Shown here: positions 14,108 to 22,432 of the stretch, in pieces | How positions within the stretch are numbered: position 1 is the first letter of the stretch | Layout of the letters: each line of letters begins with the position of its first letter | Source: CAVROP01 sp050008495 | GTDB lineage: Bacteria; Acidobacteriota; Terriglobia; UBA7540 | NCBI GenBank assembly: GCA_050008495.1 | Contig: JBEKMN010000014.1 | Coordinates: forward strand, 1 to 64,000 | Direction of reading: 5' to 3' | Length of the DNA stretch: 64,000 nt | Made by a program: the position numbers and the translations under genes | The notes under the pieces: model-generated | Told to the model about the DNA's origin: nothing | The model's database searches: none | The model's input: the letters and a program-made list of their open reading frames with translations, nothing else

Positions 14108-16660
14108 CTATGGCGGACTTGCATGCGAGTGAAGCTCATGCGCCCCTGGGCTGCTCAAGGTCACGGCGAGCCGGGTTCCGTCTTCGACAGGCGCTCCCGG
14201 CACGGCTTGTCCATCCACCAGAATCGAGTCAACGCCCTTGTCCACCGGCAAGGAAACCAGGGCCGTCACCCCCTCCGGTATTTCAATGGCGGCCTGAAAA
14301 TCCGAGTCCTCGTGGCGGTAATCAACTTTGACAAGGCCATGTGGACAGGGCTCAGCGCCGCGGGCATATTTCATGCCGCAGAGGTCAGGGCGGATGCTGA
14401 CTTTGGTGAACCCTGCCGCCGTGGGCTGAATGCCGAGCACCTGCTCCATCAGCCAGGCGGCGGGCCCGCTGGACCAGCCGTGGCAGAGGCTCACAAAGTA
14501 ACCCTCGCCGTGGTCAGTCTGGAGGTGCGCATGAAAGTGCTCCTTCGGCCAGCGCGAATCGTAGCCTTCCCAGAAGGTCGTCGTGTCGGGCCGCAGCATT
14601 CCGCCCCAGTAATCCATGATCCAATCCGCGGCTTCGTCGCGGCGCCCGGCTTCCGCCATGGCTGAAATAGCGAAATAGTCGAAGTGCGGTGTGACGTTGA
14701 AGCGGTAGGGAAGGGAGAGGATGTTTTCCCACACGGCGGCGCGCTGGGCCGGGTCGGCCAGGCCCGAGTAGACGGCCATGGCGTTGGTCTGCCAGCGGTC
14801 GCCGAAGATGTTTCTTGCAGGATCCAGCGAGTTCTTGAGCGTATCCGCGCGCAACTTCTCAGCGATCTGCCGGAATTTTTCTGCGGCCGTCGCGTCGCCG
14901 GCTTGCTCGAGAAGCCACGCGCCCTCGTTGAAAGCGCGCAGGAATTCCATCAGCGTCACGCGGCGCGATTCGGGGGAGTCTTGATCCAGATCGGGAGACC
15001 AGTCGACGAACGTGGAGCGGTTATTGGAATTCCTGAAGAGGCCCTTCTCATCAATCTGCGTGGCCATGTAGTCCATCAAGGCGCGGAGCGAATCCTGAAC
15101 CGATTTGAGATGCTCGAGGTCTCCGCTGTGGCGAAAATAATCCGCCTCCGCCATAACCCAAAGGGCCGAGTAGCCGGGGATTCCGTTGACGTCGTTTTTA
15201 ACGGGATTGCCCGCCGCGGCAACCAACTCTTTCAGCGATTTATCGATCAGGAAGCGATCGCCGAAAACGTCGCTGATGACGCGTGCGCTGATATCGAGCC
15301 CGCCGGCCAGGCAGAGGCGATCTCGCTTGGGGCCGTCCCAAATCGAATCCTGCATGCAAAGGTGCGCCGTGTAGGCTCCCGTTTCCCAAATCTTGTTGAG
15401 CGTGGGATCAGGACACTGGAAGGCCCCCAACTGCTTTACAGGGTAGTAGATGAAATCCGCGTCGATGGCTTTGAACCGCAGGGGCGATTGCCCTCCCAGG
15501 AATCTGACCAGGGCATACTGGAAGGCGCTCTTGGGGCCGTAGACGGTGCCGAAAGACGGCACATCAATTTCGTTTGCCCCCAGGTAGGGGTTCGTCAAGG
15601 CTTCTTCGGCGGACTCGCCGTATTGAACCTCGAGGCGCATGGGCGCGGGCGAATCGGAGACGACGCGCAGGCGGCCCGTGCATTCTTTCCTGAATCCCAA
15701 CACCAGGAAGGGGTATTCCGATTGCGGAAGTTTTTTGGCGGGCAAGGTGGCGGCGAATTCCTCCGACGTCTGTGGCGCGGGCGTCTCGCCCGCTGTAGCG
15801 CGGGCATACTGCCCGCGCGCGGGAGCGGGACGCTCCCGCGGCAGCGGGCGGGACGCCCGCGCCACATCACTCGAGTCATACCCCATCAGCGCCGAAGAGT
15901 TGGAGAATTTCCCCATGCCCTCGAAGCCGTAGGTCAGCTCTTCGGCCTTGAGTATTGCGTGGGCGAGGAAAGGTGAAATGCCGTCATAGCCTGGCCAGCG
16001 GTACATGCCCGCGTCCTCGTACCGCTCGAAGAATTCACTGCTTGACTCGATGCCTCCCAGCGATATGGCCGCGGGCCAGGAGCGGTCGTCGAATCCCAGG
16101 CTCTCCCATCCCTTGCTCGATCCGTCGCCGCATTTCCAGGTGTTGTCGGTGAGGAGCAGAGCGGGCTTCACCGCCTGGAGGGGAGCGGGGACGATTTTCA
16201 ACACCAACCGGTCGCCGCTGACAGTCAAGGCAATCACGTTGCGCCCCACGCGAAGCTGACCCGAGACATCGATCGCCAGCAGAAAGGGCCGAAGCCTGTC
16301 TTTGGCATCGCGCTCCGCGTCGGCCAAGAGCTTTCCGTTGATATATACGCGAATGTAGTGGGGCCCCGCGGCGTATAGTGTTGCGACGGGTGGGGCCTTT
16401 TTCAAGGTAAAGGATTTGCGCAGGCAACTGAACACGCCTTCGCTCGTGCTTCCGGGCTGCGAGCTCCAGATATACTGCTCGGGCAAGGGAGTGTGCACGC
16501 CGGATTCGAGCGTGGGCGTGGCAACATCCAAAGTGGGATCGAGAGGACCCGGCTGGGCCGGGCTCTTCGAAACATCCTTGACGAGCGTCTGAGGAACAAG
16601 GCAAAGGGCGATGATGGCGCGGAGGAGAAAAGCCAAAGAATAGTGGGGATTCGTGAACAT
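14108..16660 (-). CDS. Secreted alpha-L-rhamnosidase-like glycoside hydrolase (GH78 type)
   Basis: An 850-residue protein starting MFTNPHYSLAFLLRAIIALC, a signal peptide. A beta-sandwich region follows (WKCGDGSSKGWESLGFDDRSW). The (alpha/alpha)6 catalytic domain contains QDSIWDGPKRDRLCLAGGLD, typical of GH78 enzymes, then WVMAEADYFRHSGD, FVDWSPDL and FWEGYDSRWPKEHFHAHLQ. The C-terminal sandwich has VSIRPDLCGMKYARG. Such enzymes remove terminal alpha-L-rhamnose from plant or microbial glycans. Residues about 265-297 are encoded by a dispersed GC-rich repeat lying in frame. The ATG at 16660 is chosen for the signal peptide. Exact substrate is unproven. Confidence 0.85.
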   Translation of the reverse strand: MFTNPHYSLAFLLRAIIALCLVPQTLVKDVSKSPAQPGPLDPTLDVATPTLESGVHTPLPEQYIWSSQPGSTSEGVFSCLRKSFTLKKAPPVATLYAAGPHYIRVYINGKLLADAERDAKDRLRPFLLAIDVSGQLRVGRNVIALTVSGDRLVLKIVPAPLQAVKPALLLTDNTWKCGDGSSKGWESLGFDDRSWPAAISLGGIESSSEFFERYEDAGMYRWPGYDGISPFLAHAILKAEELTYGFEGMGKFSNSSALMGYDSSDVARASRPLPRERPAPARGQYARATAGETPAPQTSEEFAATLPAKKLPQSEYPFLVLGFRKECTGRLRVVSDSPAPMRLEVQYGESAEEALTNPYLGANEIDVPSFGTVYGPKSAFQYALVRFLGGQSPLRFKAIDADFIYYPVKQLGAFQCPDPTLNKIWETGAYTAHLCMQDSIWDGPKRDRLCLAGGLDISARVISDVFGDRFLIDKSLKELVAAAGNPVKNDVNGIPGYSALWVMAEADYFRHSGDLEHLKSVQDSLRALMDYMATQIDEKGLFRNSNNRSTFVDWSPDLDQDSPESRRVTLMEFLRAFNEGAWLLEQAGDATAAEKFRQIAEKLRADTLKNSLDPARNIFGDRWQTNAMAVYSGLADPAQRAAVWENILSLPYRFNVTPHFDYFAISAMAEAGRRDEAADWIMDYWGGMLRPDTTTFWEGYDSRWPKEHFHAHLQTDHGEGYFVSLCHGWSSGPAAWLMEQVLGIQPTAAGFTKVSIRPDLCGMKYARGAEPCPHGLVKVDYRHEDSDFQAAIEIPEGVTALVSLPVDKGVDSILVDGQAVPGAPVEDGTRLAVTLSSPGAHELHSHASPP
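15772..15866. repeat. GC-rich dispersed repeat inside the rhamnosidase gene
   Basis: A 95-base block with the same palindromic units as 13976-14070. On the minus strand it reads VARASRPLPRERPAPARGQY, then ARATAGETPAPQ, in the rhamnosidase frame without interrupting it. Confidence 0.85.
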
Positions 16661-16851
16661 GGGCGCGGTTGAACCGAAGGAAATAGTAAACGCTAAAGTG
16701 TGAATCGTGAATTGGTTGAACCTGGTCCGAAAATGACTACCCTCTCCCCGATGAGGGATCAGGAGGTTGTGGGCAGGGGACCGAACGTCGACCAACCACC
16801 CCGGCCCCCTCCTTAGCTAAAGAGGGAGTCAGCTTCAGAGTTCTTAGACAC

Positions 16852-16910
16852 CGGTTCCCTGTTCCCTGTTCCCTATTTTCTGTTCCCTATTCCCTGTTCC
16901 CTATTCCCTA
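16852..16910. repeat. TTCCCT short tandem repeat
   Basis: About nine imperfect copies of a six-base TTCCCT unit alternating with GT/AT, just downstream of the first ADOP stop. The 16661-16851 stretch before it has a CTCTCCCC palindrome and no gene. Confidence 0.8.
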
Positions 16911-16914
16911 GCTC

Positions 16915-19578
16915 TCATTCGTACCGCAGTGCCACCATGGGATCGACCTTGGTGGCCCGGCGCGCTGGAATGTAGCAGGCCAGTAAGGCGACGGCGGCGA
17001 GCAGGATTGCGACGGCGGCGAAGGTGGCCGGATCGTGGGGCTGAACGCCGAACAATAAGTTGGCAAGAAAGCGCGTTAACGCGAGGGCCCCGGCAATGCC
17101 AAGGACGACACCCACAACGGTTACCTGCGCTCCCCCGCGCAACACCAACTTGAGAATCTCGCCGCGGTGCGCGCCGAGCGCCATGCGAATGCCAATCTCG
17201 TGAGTCCGCTGCGAAACGGCGTAAGCCATCACGCCGTAAATCCCAACGGCCGTGAGGAGCAAAGCCAGCAGTGCAAAAGAGGAAAGCAGGAGCGACTGGT
17301 AACTGGCGTCGCTCATCGAACCCGAGATGATTTCCTGCATCGTGCGGACCCTGAAGAGGGCCAGGCTGCCGTCGAGCGCATGGACCTGCCTGCGGATGGC
17401 GACCGACATTTCCCCCGTGCCAACCGAGCCGTTAACTATGATGTTGACGGTGCCCACCGGTGGCGTAAGGTCGAAGACAAACGGGTAGTAGGCTTGCGGG
17501 ATCACCGACTGGCGAATCCCCCATTCCTTGACATCACCCACTATCCCAATCACCGTGACCGGAAGGCCTGAGAACTTGTAGCGCTTGCCGAGCGGGACTT
17601 GATTCGGCCAGAATTGGCGTGCCATCGCTTGGTTGATGATGGCTACGCATCCCATTTCAGGTGAGGGCTGCATCTTTCCGGCAGCGATCATGGCCATGAG
17701 CTTCTTCGCGGTCGCCGCCGCTTGCTGGGAATCTTGTTGCGAGAAATTGCGTCCGGCGAGGAATGGAATGCCCAAGGCCCGGAAATAGTCGGGGGTGACA
17801 GAGTTCTGCTCGACCAGGATATTGTCGAATTGCGATTTGTCCGCACCGTCGACCGTGATGTAGCCGTTGCTTCCTCCTTCCAGCGGGAGCTTGTCTCCCG
17901 CTGCAGCCGCCTTAATCCCCGGCGCGCCTTTCAGGCCTTCGAGCAACTGATCGAAGAAGGCCTGGGCCTGCTCGAGCGTGGCGTACTTCTTGGGAGGAAG
18001 AACGATCTGTGCCGTCACAACACCTTCAGGCCGAATGCCCAGGCGCAGTTCACGCAACTTAACAAAGCTCCGCAGGAGCAGGCCTGCGCCGGTCAACAGT
18101 GCCAGCGAAATTGCAATCTCGCCTGCCACCAACGCGTCGCGCAGGATGCGTCGCTTTCCTGAGGGACTGAGAACCGCCTGCACGGTGCTCTTGAGTTCGA
18201 GATTAAGCTGAATTTGTGAAACCTGGAGCGCCGGGGCCAGCCCCACCAGAATTCCCACCAAGAGACCCACCCCCAGCGTGAACGCGAGCACCGTGCCATT
18301 CAAGCCGATGGGATTCGGCCGCGGAATGGGCGATGCCTCGGCTGTGGTTAGAATGCGGAGGCAGCCCCAACCCAGCAAGAGCCCGAGAGCCGCGCCGAGG
18401 AGAGACAACACCACACTTTCCGTAAGCAATTGCCGCAGAATCCGCGCTCGACTTGCACCGGTCGCCCGGCGAACGGCGATCTCGCGATGCCGGCCGGTGG
18501 CGCGGACCAGCAATAGATTAGCCACATTCGAGCAGCCGATCAGAAGCACCAGCCCCACAGCCGCCAGCATGATCAGGAGTTCCGCGCGCGAGTCGCCGAC
18601 GATGACGTCCTTGAGCGGAATCACCTCGGCTCCGACTTTCGAGTTTGAGTCGGGGTACTGCTTCTCGAGACGTTGCGCGATGGTCTTAAGTTCCGTGCGC
18701 GTCGCGGCGACAGAGACGCCGGGCTTCATTCGCCCAATCGCCCGATATTGGTGCTGTCCTCTGGGCCCAATATTCTTGGGGCTCATATCCATGGGCACGT
18801 AAATGTCCGCCCAGCCCGGGGACTGAAACCATGCCGGCATCACGCCCACCAATGTGTATTTCTCCCCGTTGAGATCGAGTTCCTTCCCAACGGCGTCTTT
18901 TGCGCCACCGAAGTGGCGCTGCCAGAATACGTAGCTGAGGATGGCGACGTGATTCCCGTCTTCGCCTTTTGCGAAGGTGCGGCCGAGGATTGGGGCGACG
19001 CCAAGCACGGAGAAGTAGTTGCTCTCGGTTCGGACTACGTCGGCGCTCTCCGGCTCGCCCGCGCCGCTGGCGTTGTAGCTTTCTCCCCAGGTAAATAGGC
19101 TTGTTGCTTGCAAGGTTTGGGTTTGCGCCTGCCAGTCGAGATAATCCAGTCCGGTGAGGGGATAGGTGCCAGGCGCCGATTCGGTTTCCCTGAGCCACAA
19201 CAACTGAGCGGGCTCGCGGAAAGGCAGCGGACGCACCAGCACGGCATCCACCACGCTGAAGATGGCGGTGTTGGCGCCAATGCCTAACCCCAGGGTGATT
19301 ACGGCCACGGCCGCGAAGCCGGGATTCCTGGCCAGCATGCGTAGTGCGTAGCGGAGGTCTTGCCAGAGCATCTCTAACCAACCAAGGCTGTTCATGTTAT
19401 AGATCACCTCGCGAATCTGGGTGGAGTTGCCGAGCCTGCGGTGCGCTGCGTAGCGCGCCTCTTGCGGCGACATGCCTCGCGCAATGTTTTCGTCAGTTTC
19501 GGTTACGAGATACGCCTCGAGTTCGCGCGCGCGTTCCTCATCCCAACGGCGGCGGCGAAAGAAGCGAGTCCATCTCAT
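16915..19578 (-). CDS. ADOP-type ABC transporter permease (MacB/FtsX), third of a tandem trio
   Basis: An 887-residue membrane protein. Residues 1-60 (RWDEERARELEAYLVTETDE, then MSPQEARYAAHRRLGN) form the cytoplasmic ADOP head found mainly in Acidobacteria. Next come a membrane helix (FAAVAVITLGLGIGANTAIFSVV), a MacB periplasmic core domain, an FtsX segment of three helices (VGLVLLIGCSNVANLLLVRATGR), a second core domain and a second FtsX segment ending PARRATKVDPMVALRYE. It is a fused two-permease MacB-like subunit for exporting or mechanically moving envelope substrates. No ATPase gene is nearby. It is distal in the padR operon. Confidence 0.92.
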   Translation of the reverse strand: MRWTRFFRRRRWDEERARELEAYLVTETDENIARGMSPQEARYAAHRRLGNSTQIREVIYNMNSLGWLEMLWQDLRYALRMLARNPGFAAVAVITLGLGIGANTAIFSVVDAVLVRPLPFREPAQLLWLRETESAPGTYPLTGLDYLDWQAQTQTLQATSLFTWGESYNASGAGEPESADVVRTESNYFSVLGVAPILGRTFAKGEDGNHVAILSYVFWQRHFGGAKDAVGKELDLNGEKYTLVGVMPAWFQSPGWADIYVPMDMSPKNIGPRGQHQYRAIGRMKPGVSVAATRTELKTIAQRLEKQYPDSNSKVGAEVIPLKDVIVGDSRAELLIMLAAVGLVLLIGCSNVANLLLVRATGRHREIAVRRATGASRARILRQLLTESVVLSLLGAALGLLLGWGCLRILTTAEASPIPRPNPIGLNGTVLAFTLGVGLLVGILVGLAPALQVSQIQLNLELKSTVQAVLSPSGKRRILRDALVAGEIAISLALLTGAGLLLRSFVKLRELRLGIRPEGVVTAQIVLPPKKYATLEQAQAFFDQLLEGLKGAPGIKAAAAGDKLPLEGGSNGYITVDGADKSQFDNILVEQNSVTPDYFRALGIPFLAGRNFSQQDSQQAAATAKKLMAMIAAGKMQPSPEMGCVAIINQAMARQFWPNQVPLGKRYKFSGLPVTVIGIVGDVKEWGIRQSVIPQAYYPFVFDLTPPVGTVNIIVNGSVGTGEMSVAIRRQVHALDGSLALFRVRTMQEIISGSMSDASYQSLLLSSFALLALLLTAVGIYGVMAYAVSQRTHEIGIRMALGAHRGEILKLVLRGGAQVTVVGVVLGIAGALALTRFLANLLFGVQPHDPATFAAVAILLAAVALLACYIPARRATKVDPMVALRYE

Positions 19579-19589
19579 AATTAGCCTTC

Positions 19590-19695
19590 AGCTATCAGCT
19601 TTCAGTTCTCAGTCGTCAGTTTTCAGTGGTCAGTCATCAGTAACGAGCCGGAGCCGAGTCGTTGTCTGAGAACTGAAAACTGATGGCTGACAACT
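19590..19695. repeat. CAGT-type repeat between permease genes, with a block identical to 22379-22470
   Basis: Repeated TCAGTTTTCAGT/ACTGAAAACTGA units. Bases 19642-19733, which include the last codons of the next permease, are identical to 22379-22470. Confidence 0.85.
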
Positions 19696-22323
19696 TCATT
19701 CATACCTCAGCGCCACCATGGGATCGACCTTGGCTGCCCGGCGGGCAGGCAGATAGGTTGCAGCCAGCGCCACGGAAAGTAGGAGCACAGGAACACCGCC
19801 GAAGACAACCAAGTCGCGCGGGCTGACGCCATAGAGCAACGACCCCATAACGCGCGACAATGCCAGCGCTACTGAGATGCCGACTACTGCGCCGCAGCCG
19901 GCTAACAAGGCGCCCTTGCGCAAGACCAGCCCAAGGACATCGCTCTGCGACGCGCCGAGAGCAACTCGAATGCCCAGCTCGTGCATTCGCTGCTCGACCG
20001 AATACGAGGTGATGCCGTAGATTCCAATCACCGCCAACACCAGCGCAAACAGAGCAAAACCCGCCACGAACCACGTCACCAGGCGAGGCTCCGAAAGCGA
20101 ATCGGACACCACTTGCCGCATGGTCCGCAGCTTGATGATAGGAAGGTCGCGATCGAGGCTGCGCACCGCGGCGCGCACCTTGGAAGCGAGTTTTGCCGGA
20201 TCACCGGAGGTTCGAACCACCACCCACTCCTCCCCTCCGAAGGAGGTCTGAGCGAGGGGCCGGAAGACTATCGGTAAAGGAGGATTCATCGGTTGTTGGT
20301 TTTTATACGAGCCCACCACGCCAACGATGGTCCGCCACTGGCCACCGTATTCGTCTTTGAAGATATGTCCTATGGGGTCTTCGCCGGGAAAGAGCTGGCG
20401 GGCGAGGGTGTCGTTAATGACGGCTACGGGCAACGACGCGCGAGTATCTCGGTCGTCGAAGTCCCGTCCCCGCAGGAGTGGGATGCCCATGGCGCGGAAA
20501 TAGCCCGGAGTGGAACCGTTGTAGTTGACCAGAGTGCTCACCGAGTCTGCGGGCTTCGGCCTGCCTTCAATCTGGAACTTTTCGCCATAGCCGAGTTGGT
20601 TCATGGGAAGTGTATCGACTGCCGCAGCGGCATCGGCGCCGGGGACACTACGCAGGCGGCCGAGCAGCTCCTGATAAAAGGTCGCTGCACGTTGCCGCGT
20701 GGAGTATTGGGAATCGGGAAGATCCAGCGCAAAAGTCAGCACATGCTCGACCCGGAGTCCGGTATCCACATGAAGGGCCACGAGAAAACTCTTCAGGAGC
20801 AGCCCGCCGCCGATCAACAGCACAAGCGAAAGGGCCATTTCCGCGGCGACGAGCGCGGACAGGAACCGACCACCCCCTGCCCTCCTCCTTAGAAAGCCGG
20901 GGATGGCGTCACCCTTCAGCGCCGTGTTGAGGTCGGTCTGGGAGCCGAACCACGCGGGCGCCAGTCCGAACAGGACACCCGTCAACAGTGACACCACTAG
21001 CGCGAAAACCAACACTGCAGGGTTCAGGCGCATCGTGACATCCAGGGAAAAGTCCTCCGGCGCCGCGCTACGTAGTGCGTCCATCAGCCACGCCGCAATC
21101 GCCAGACCCGAGCCGCCTCCCGCGAGCGCGAGCAGCAAGCTCTCGGTCAGCATCTGGCGCACGATTCGTCCGCGGGTTGCGCCCAGCGAGGCGCGGACCG
21201 CAACCTCCCTGGCTCTACCCGAAGCGCGCGCCAGCAACAGAGCGGCCACATTCACGCATGCGAGGAGGAGCACGAAGGCTACCGCAGCGGCGAGAATCAA
21301 GACAGGCTTCTTCACCTGCCCCGCCAGGGCTTGGCGGACTGGCATGACTGCAGCGCCCCAGCCGGTGTTTGTCTCCGGGTACTCCTGCGCGAGCTGTTGT
21401 GTGATCGTGTTCATGTCCGCCTGGGCGCGCTCGACCGTGATTCCGGGCTTCAGCCGCGCCACCACGCCGTACTGATGCTGATACCGGCCATTCAGAGGAT
21501 TCTCCTGAACGGATGCGAAGAACTCGCAAGTCTTGGTCCCGGGGAAGGCGAAGCGAGCAGGCAGAACGCCGATGATGGTGTAAGACCCGCTATACGGGCC
21601 GGCATCGAGCGTCATCCTCTGCCCCAGAACCTTCGGGCTGCCCGCAAAGCGTCGCTGCCATGCCTCGTAAGTCAGCACAGCCACGAGCGGCGCGCGTGGT
21701 TTATCTTCCTCGGACGTGACGAAGCGGCCTAGCAGGGGTCGGATTCCCAGCACGCGCAGAAAGCCGAAAGTTGTAAAGCCGCCAATGATGCGCTGGGGCT
21801 CACCTTGGCCGGTCAGCGTGAAAGAGAGGGTCTCGGGAGCGATGGCCATGTCCTCAAACACCACGTTCTGCGCGCGCCAGTCGACGAAATCGTGATAGCC
21901 GGTGTTATGATTCTTGCCGCTGATGTGGCGGGCCTCCACAAACATGAGGCGGTCCGGCTCTGGAAAGGGGTAAGGGTTCAGCAGCAGCGCATTAACCGCG
22001 CTGAATATCGCCGTGGTCGCGCCAATGCCGAGCGCCAGCGTGAGCACCACGACGGCCGTGAAGCCGGGATCCTTCGCCAGCATGCGCAACCCGTAGCGAA
22101 GGTCTTGCCAAAGCGTTTCGAGCCAACCCAGGCTGTTCATGCGATAGATCTCCTCACGAATGAGCGTGGTGTTGCCGAGCTTCCGGTGCGCGGCATAGCG
22201 CGCCTCTTCCGCTGACATGCCCCGCGCGATGTTTTCAGCCGTCTCGGCTTCGAGATAGGCTTCGAGTTCGCGAGCGCGTTCCTCGTCCCATCGACGGCGG
22301 TGAAAGAATCGAGTCCAGCTCAT
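19696..22323 (-). CDS. ADOP-type ABC transporter permease, second of a tandem trio
   Basis: An 875-residue protein with the same plan as its neighbours: head WDEERARELEAYLEAETAEN and GMSAEEARYAAHRKLGN, helix FTAVVVLTLALGIGATTAIFS, periplasmic core, a membrane block with FVLLLACVNVAALLLARASGR, a second core, and an end reading PARRAAKVDPMVALRYE. Its core differs from the other copies (for example MFVEARHISGKNHNTGYHDF), suggesting a different partner or substrate. The last 38 bases of the gene and the following 54 bases are identical to the equivalent part of the next copy. This indicates recent duplication or gene conversion. Confidence 0.92.
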   Translation of the reverse strand: MSWTRFFHRRRWDEERARELEAYLEAETAENIARGMSAEEARYAAHRKLGNTTLIREEIYRMNSLGWLETLWQDLRYGLRMLAKDPGFTAVVVLTLALGIGATTAIFSAVNALLLNPYPFPEPDRLMFVEARHISGKNHNTGYHDFVDWRAQNVVFEDMAIAPETLSFTLTGQGEPQRIIGGFTTFGFLRVLGIRPLLGRFVTSEEDKPRAPLVAVLTYEAWQRRFAGSPKVLGQRMTLDAGPYSGSYTIIGVLPARFAFPGTKTCEFFASVQENPLNGRYQHQYGVVARLKPGITVERAQADMNTITQQLAQEYPETNTGWGAAVMPVRQALAGQVKKPVLILAAAVAFVLLLACVNVAALLLARASGRAREVAVRASLGATRGRIVRQMLTESLLLALAGGGSGLAIAAWLMDALRSAAPEDFSLDVTMRLNPAVLVFALVVSLLTGVLFGLAPAWFGSQTDLNTALKGDAIPGFLRRRAGGGRFLSALVAAEMALSLVLLIGGGLLLKSFLVALHVDTGLRVEHVLTFALDLPDSQYSTRQRAATFYQELLGRLRSVPGADAAAAVDTLPMNQLGYGEKFQIEGRPKPADSVSTLVNYNGSTPGYFRAMGIPLLRGRDFDDRDTRASLPVAVINDTLARQLFPGEDPIGHIFKDEYGGQWRTIVGVVGSYKNQQPMNPPLPIVFRPLAQTSFGGEEWVVVRTSGDPAKLASKVRAAVRSLDRDLPIIKLRTMRQVVSDSLSEPRLVTWFVAGFALFALVLAVIGIYGITSYSVEQRMHELGIRVALGASQSDVLGLVLRKGALLAGCGAVVGISVALALSRVMGSLLYGVSPRDLVVFGGVPVLLLSVALAATYLPARRAAKVDPMVALRYE

Positions 22324-22432
22324 GTGAGTCCTCAGTATTCAGTTCTCAGTCATCAGTTTTCAGTGGTCGGTCACCAGCAACGAGCCGGAGCCGAGTCGTT
22401 GTCTGAGAACTGAAAACTGATGGCTGACAACT

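Noticed and set aside
14684..15976. 430-codon plus-strand open frame
   Set aside because: Antisense shadow of the rhamnosidase gene.
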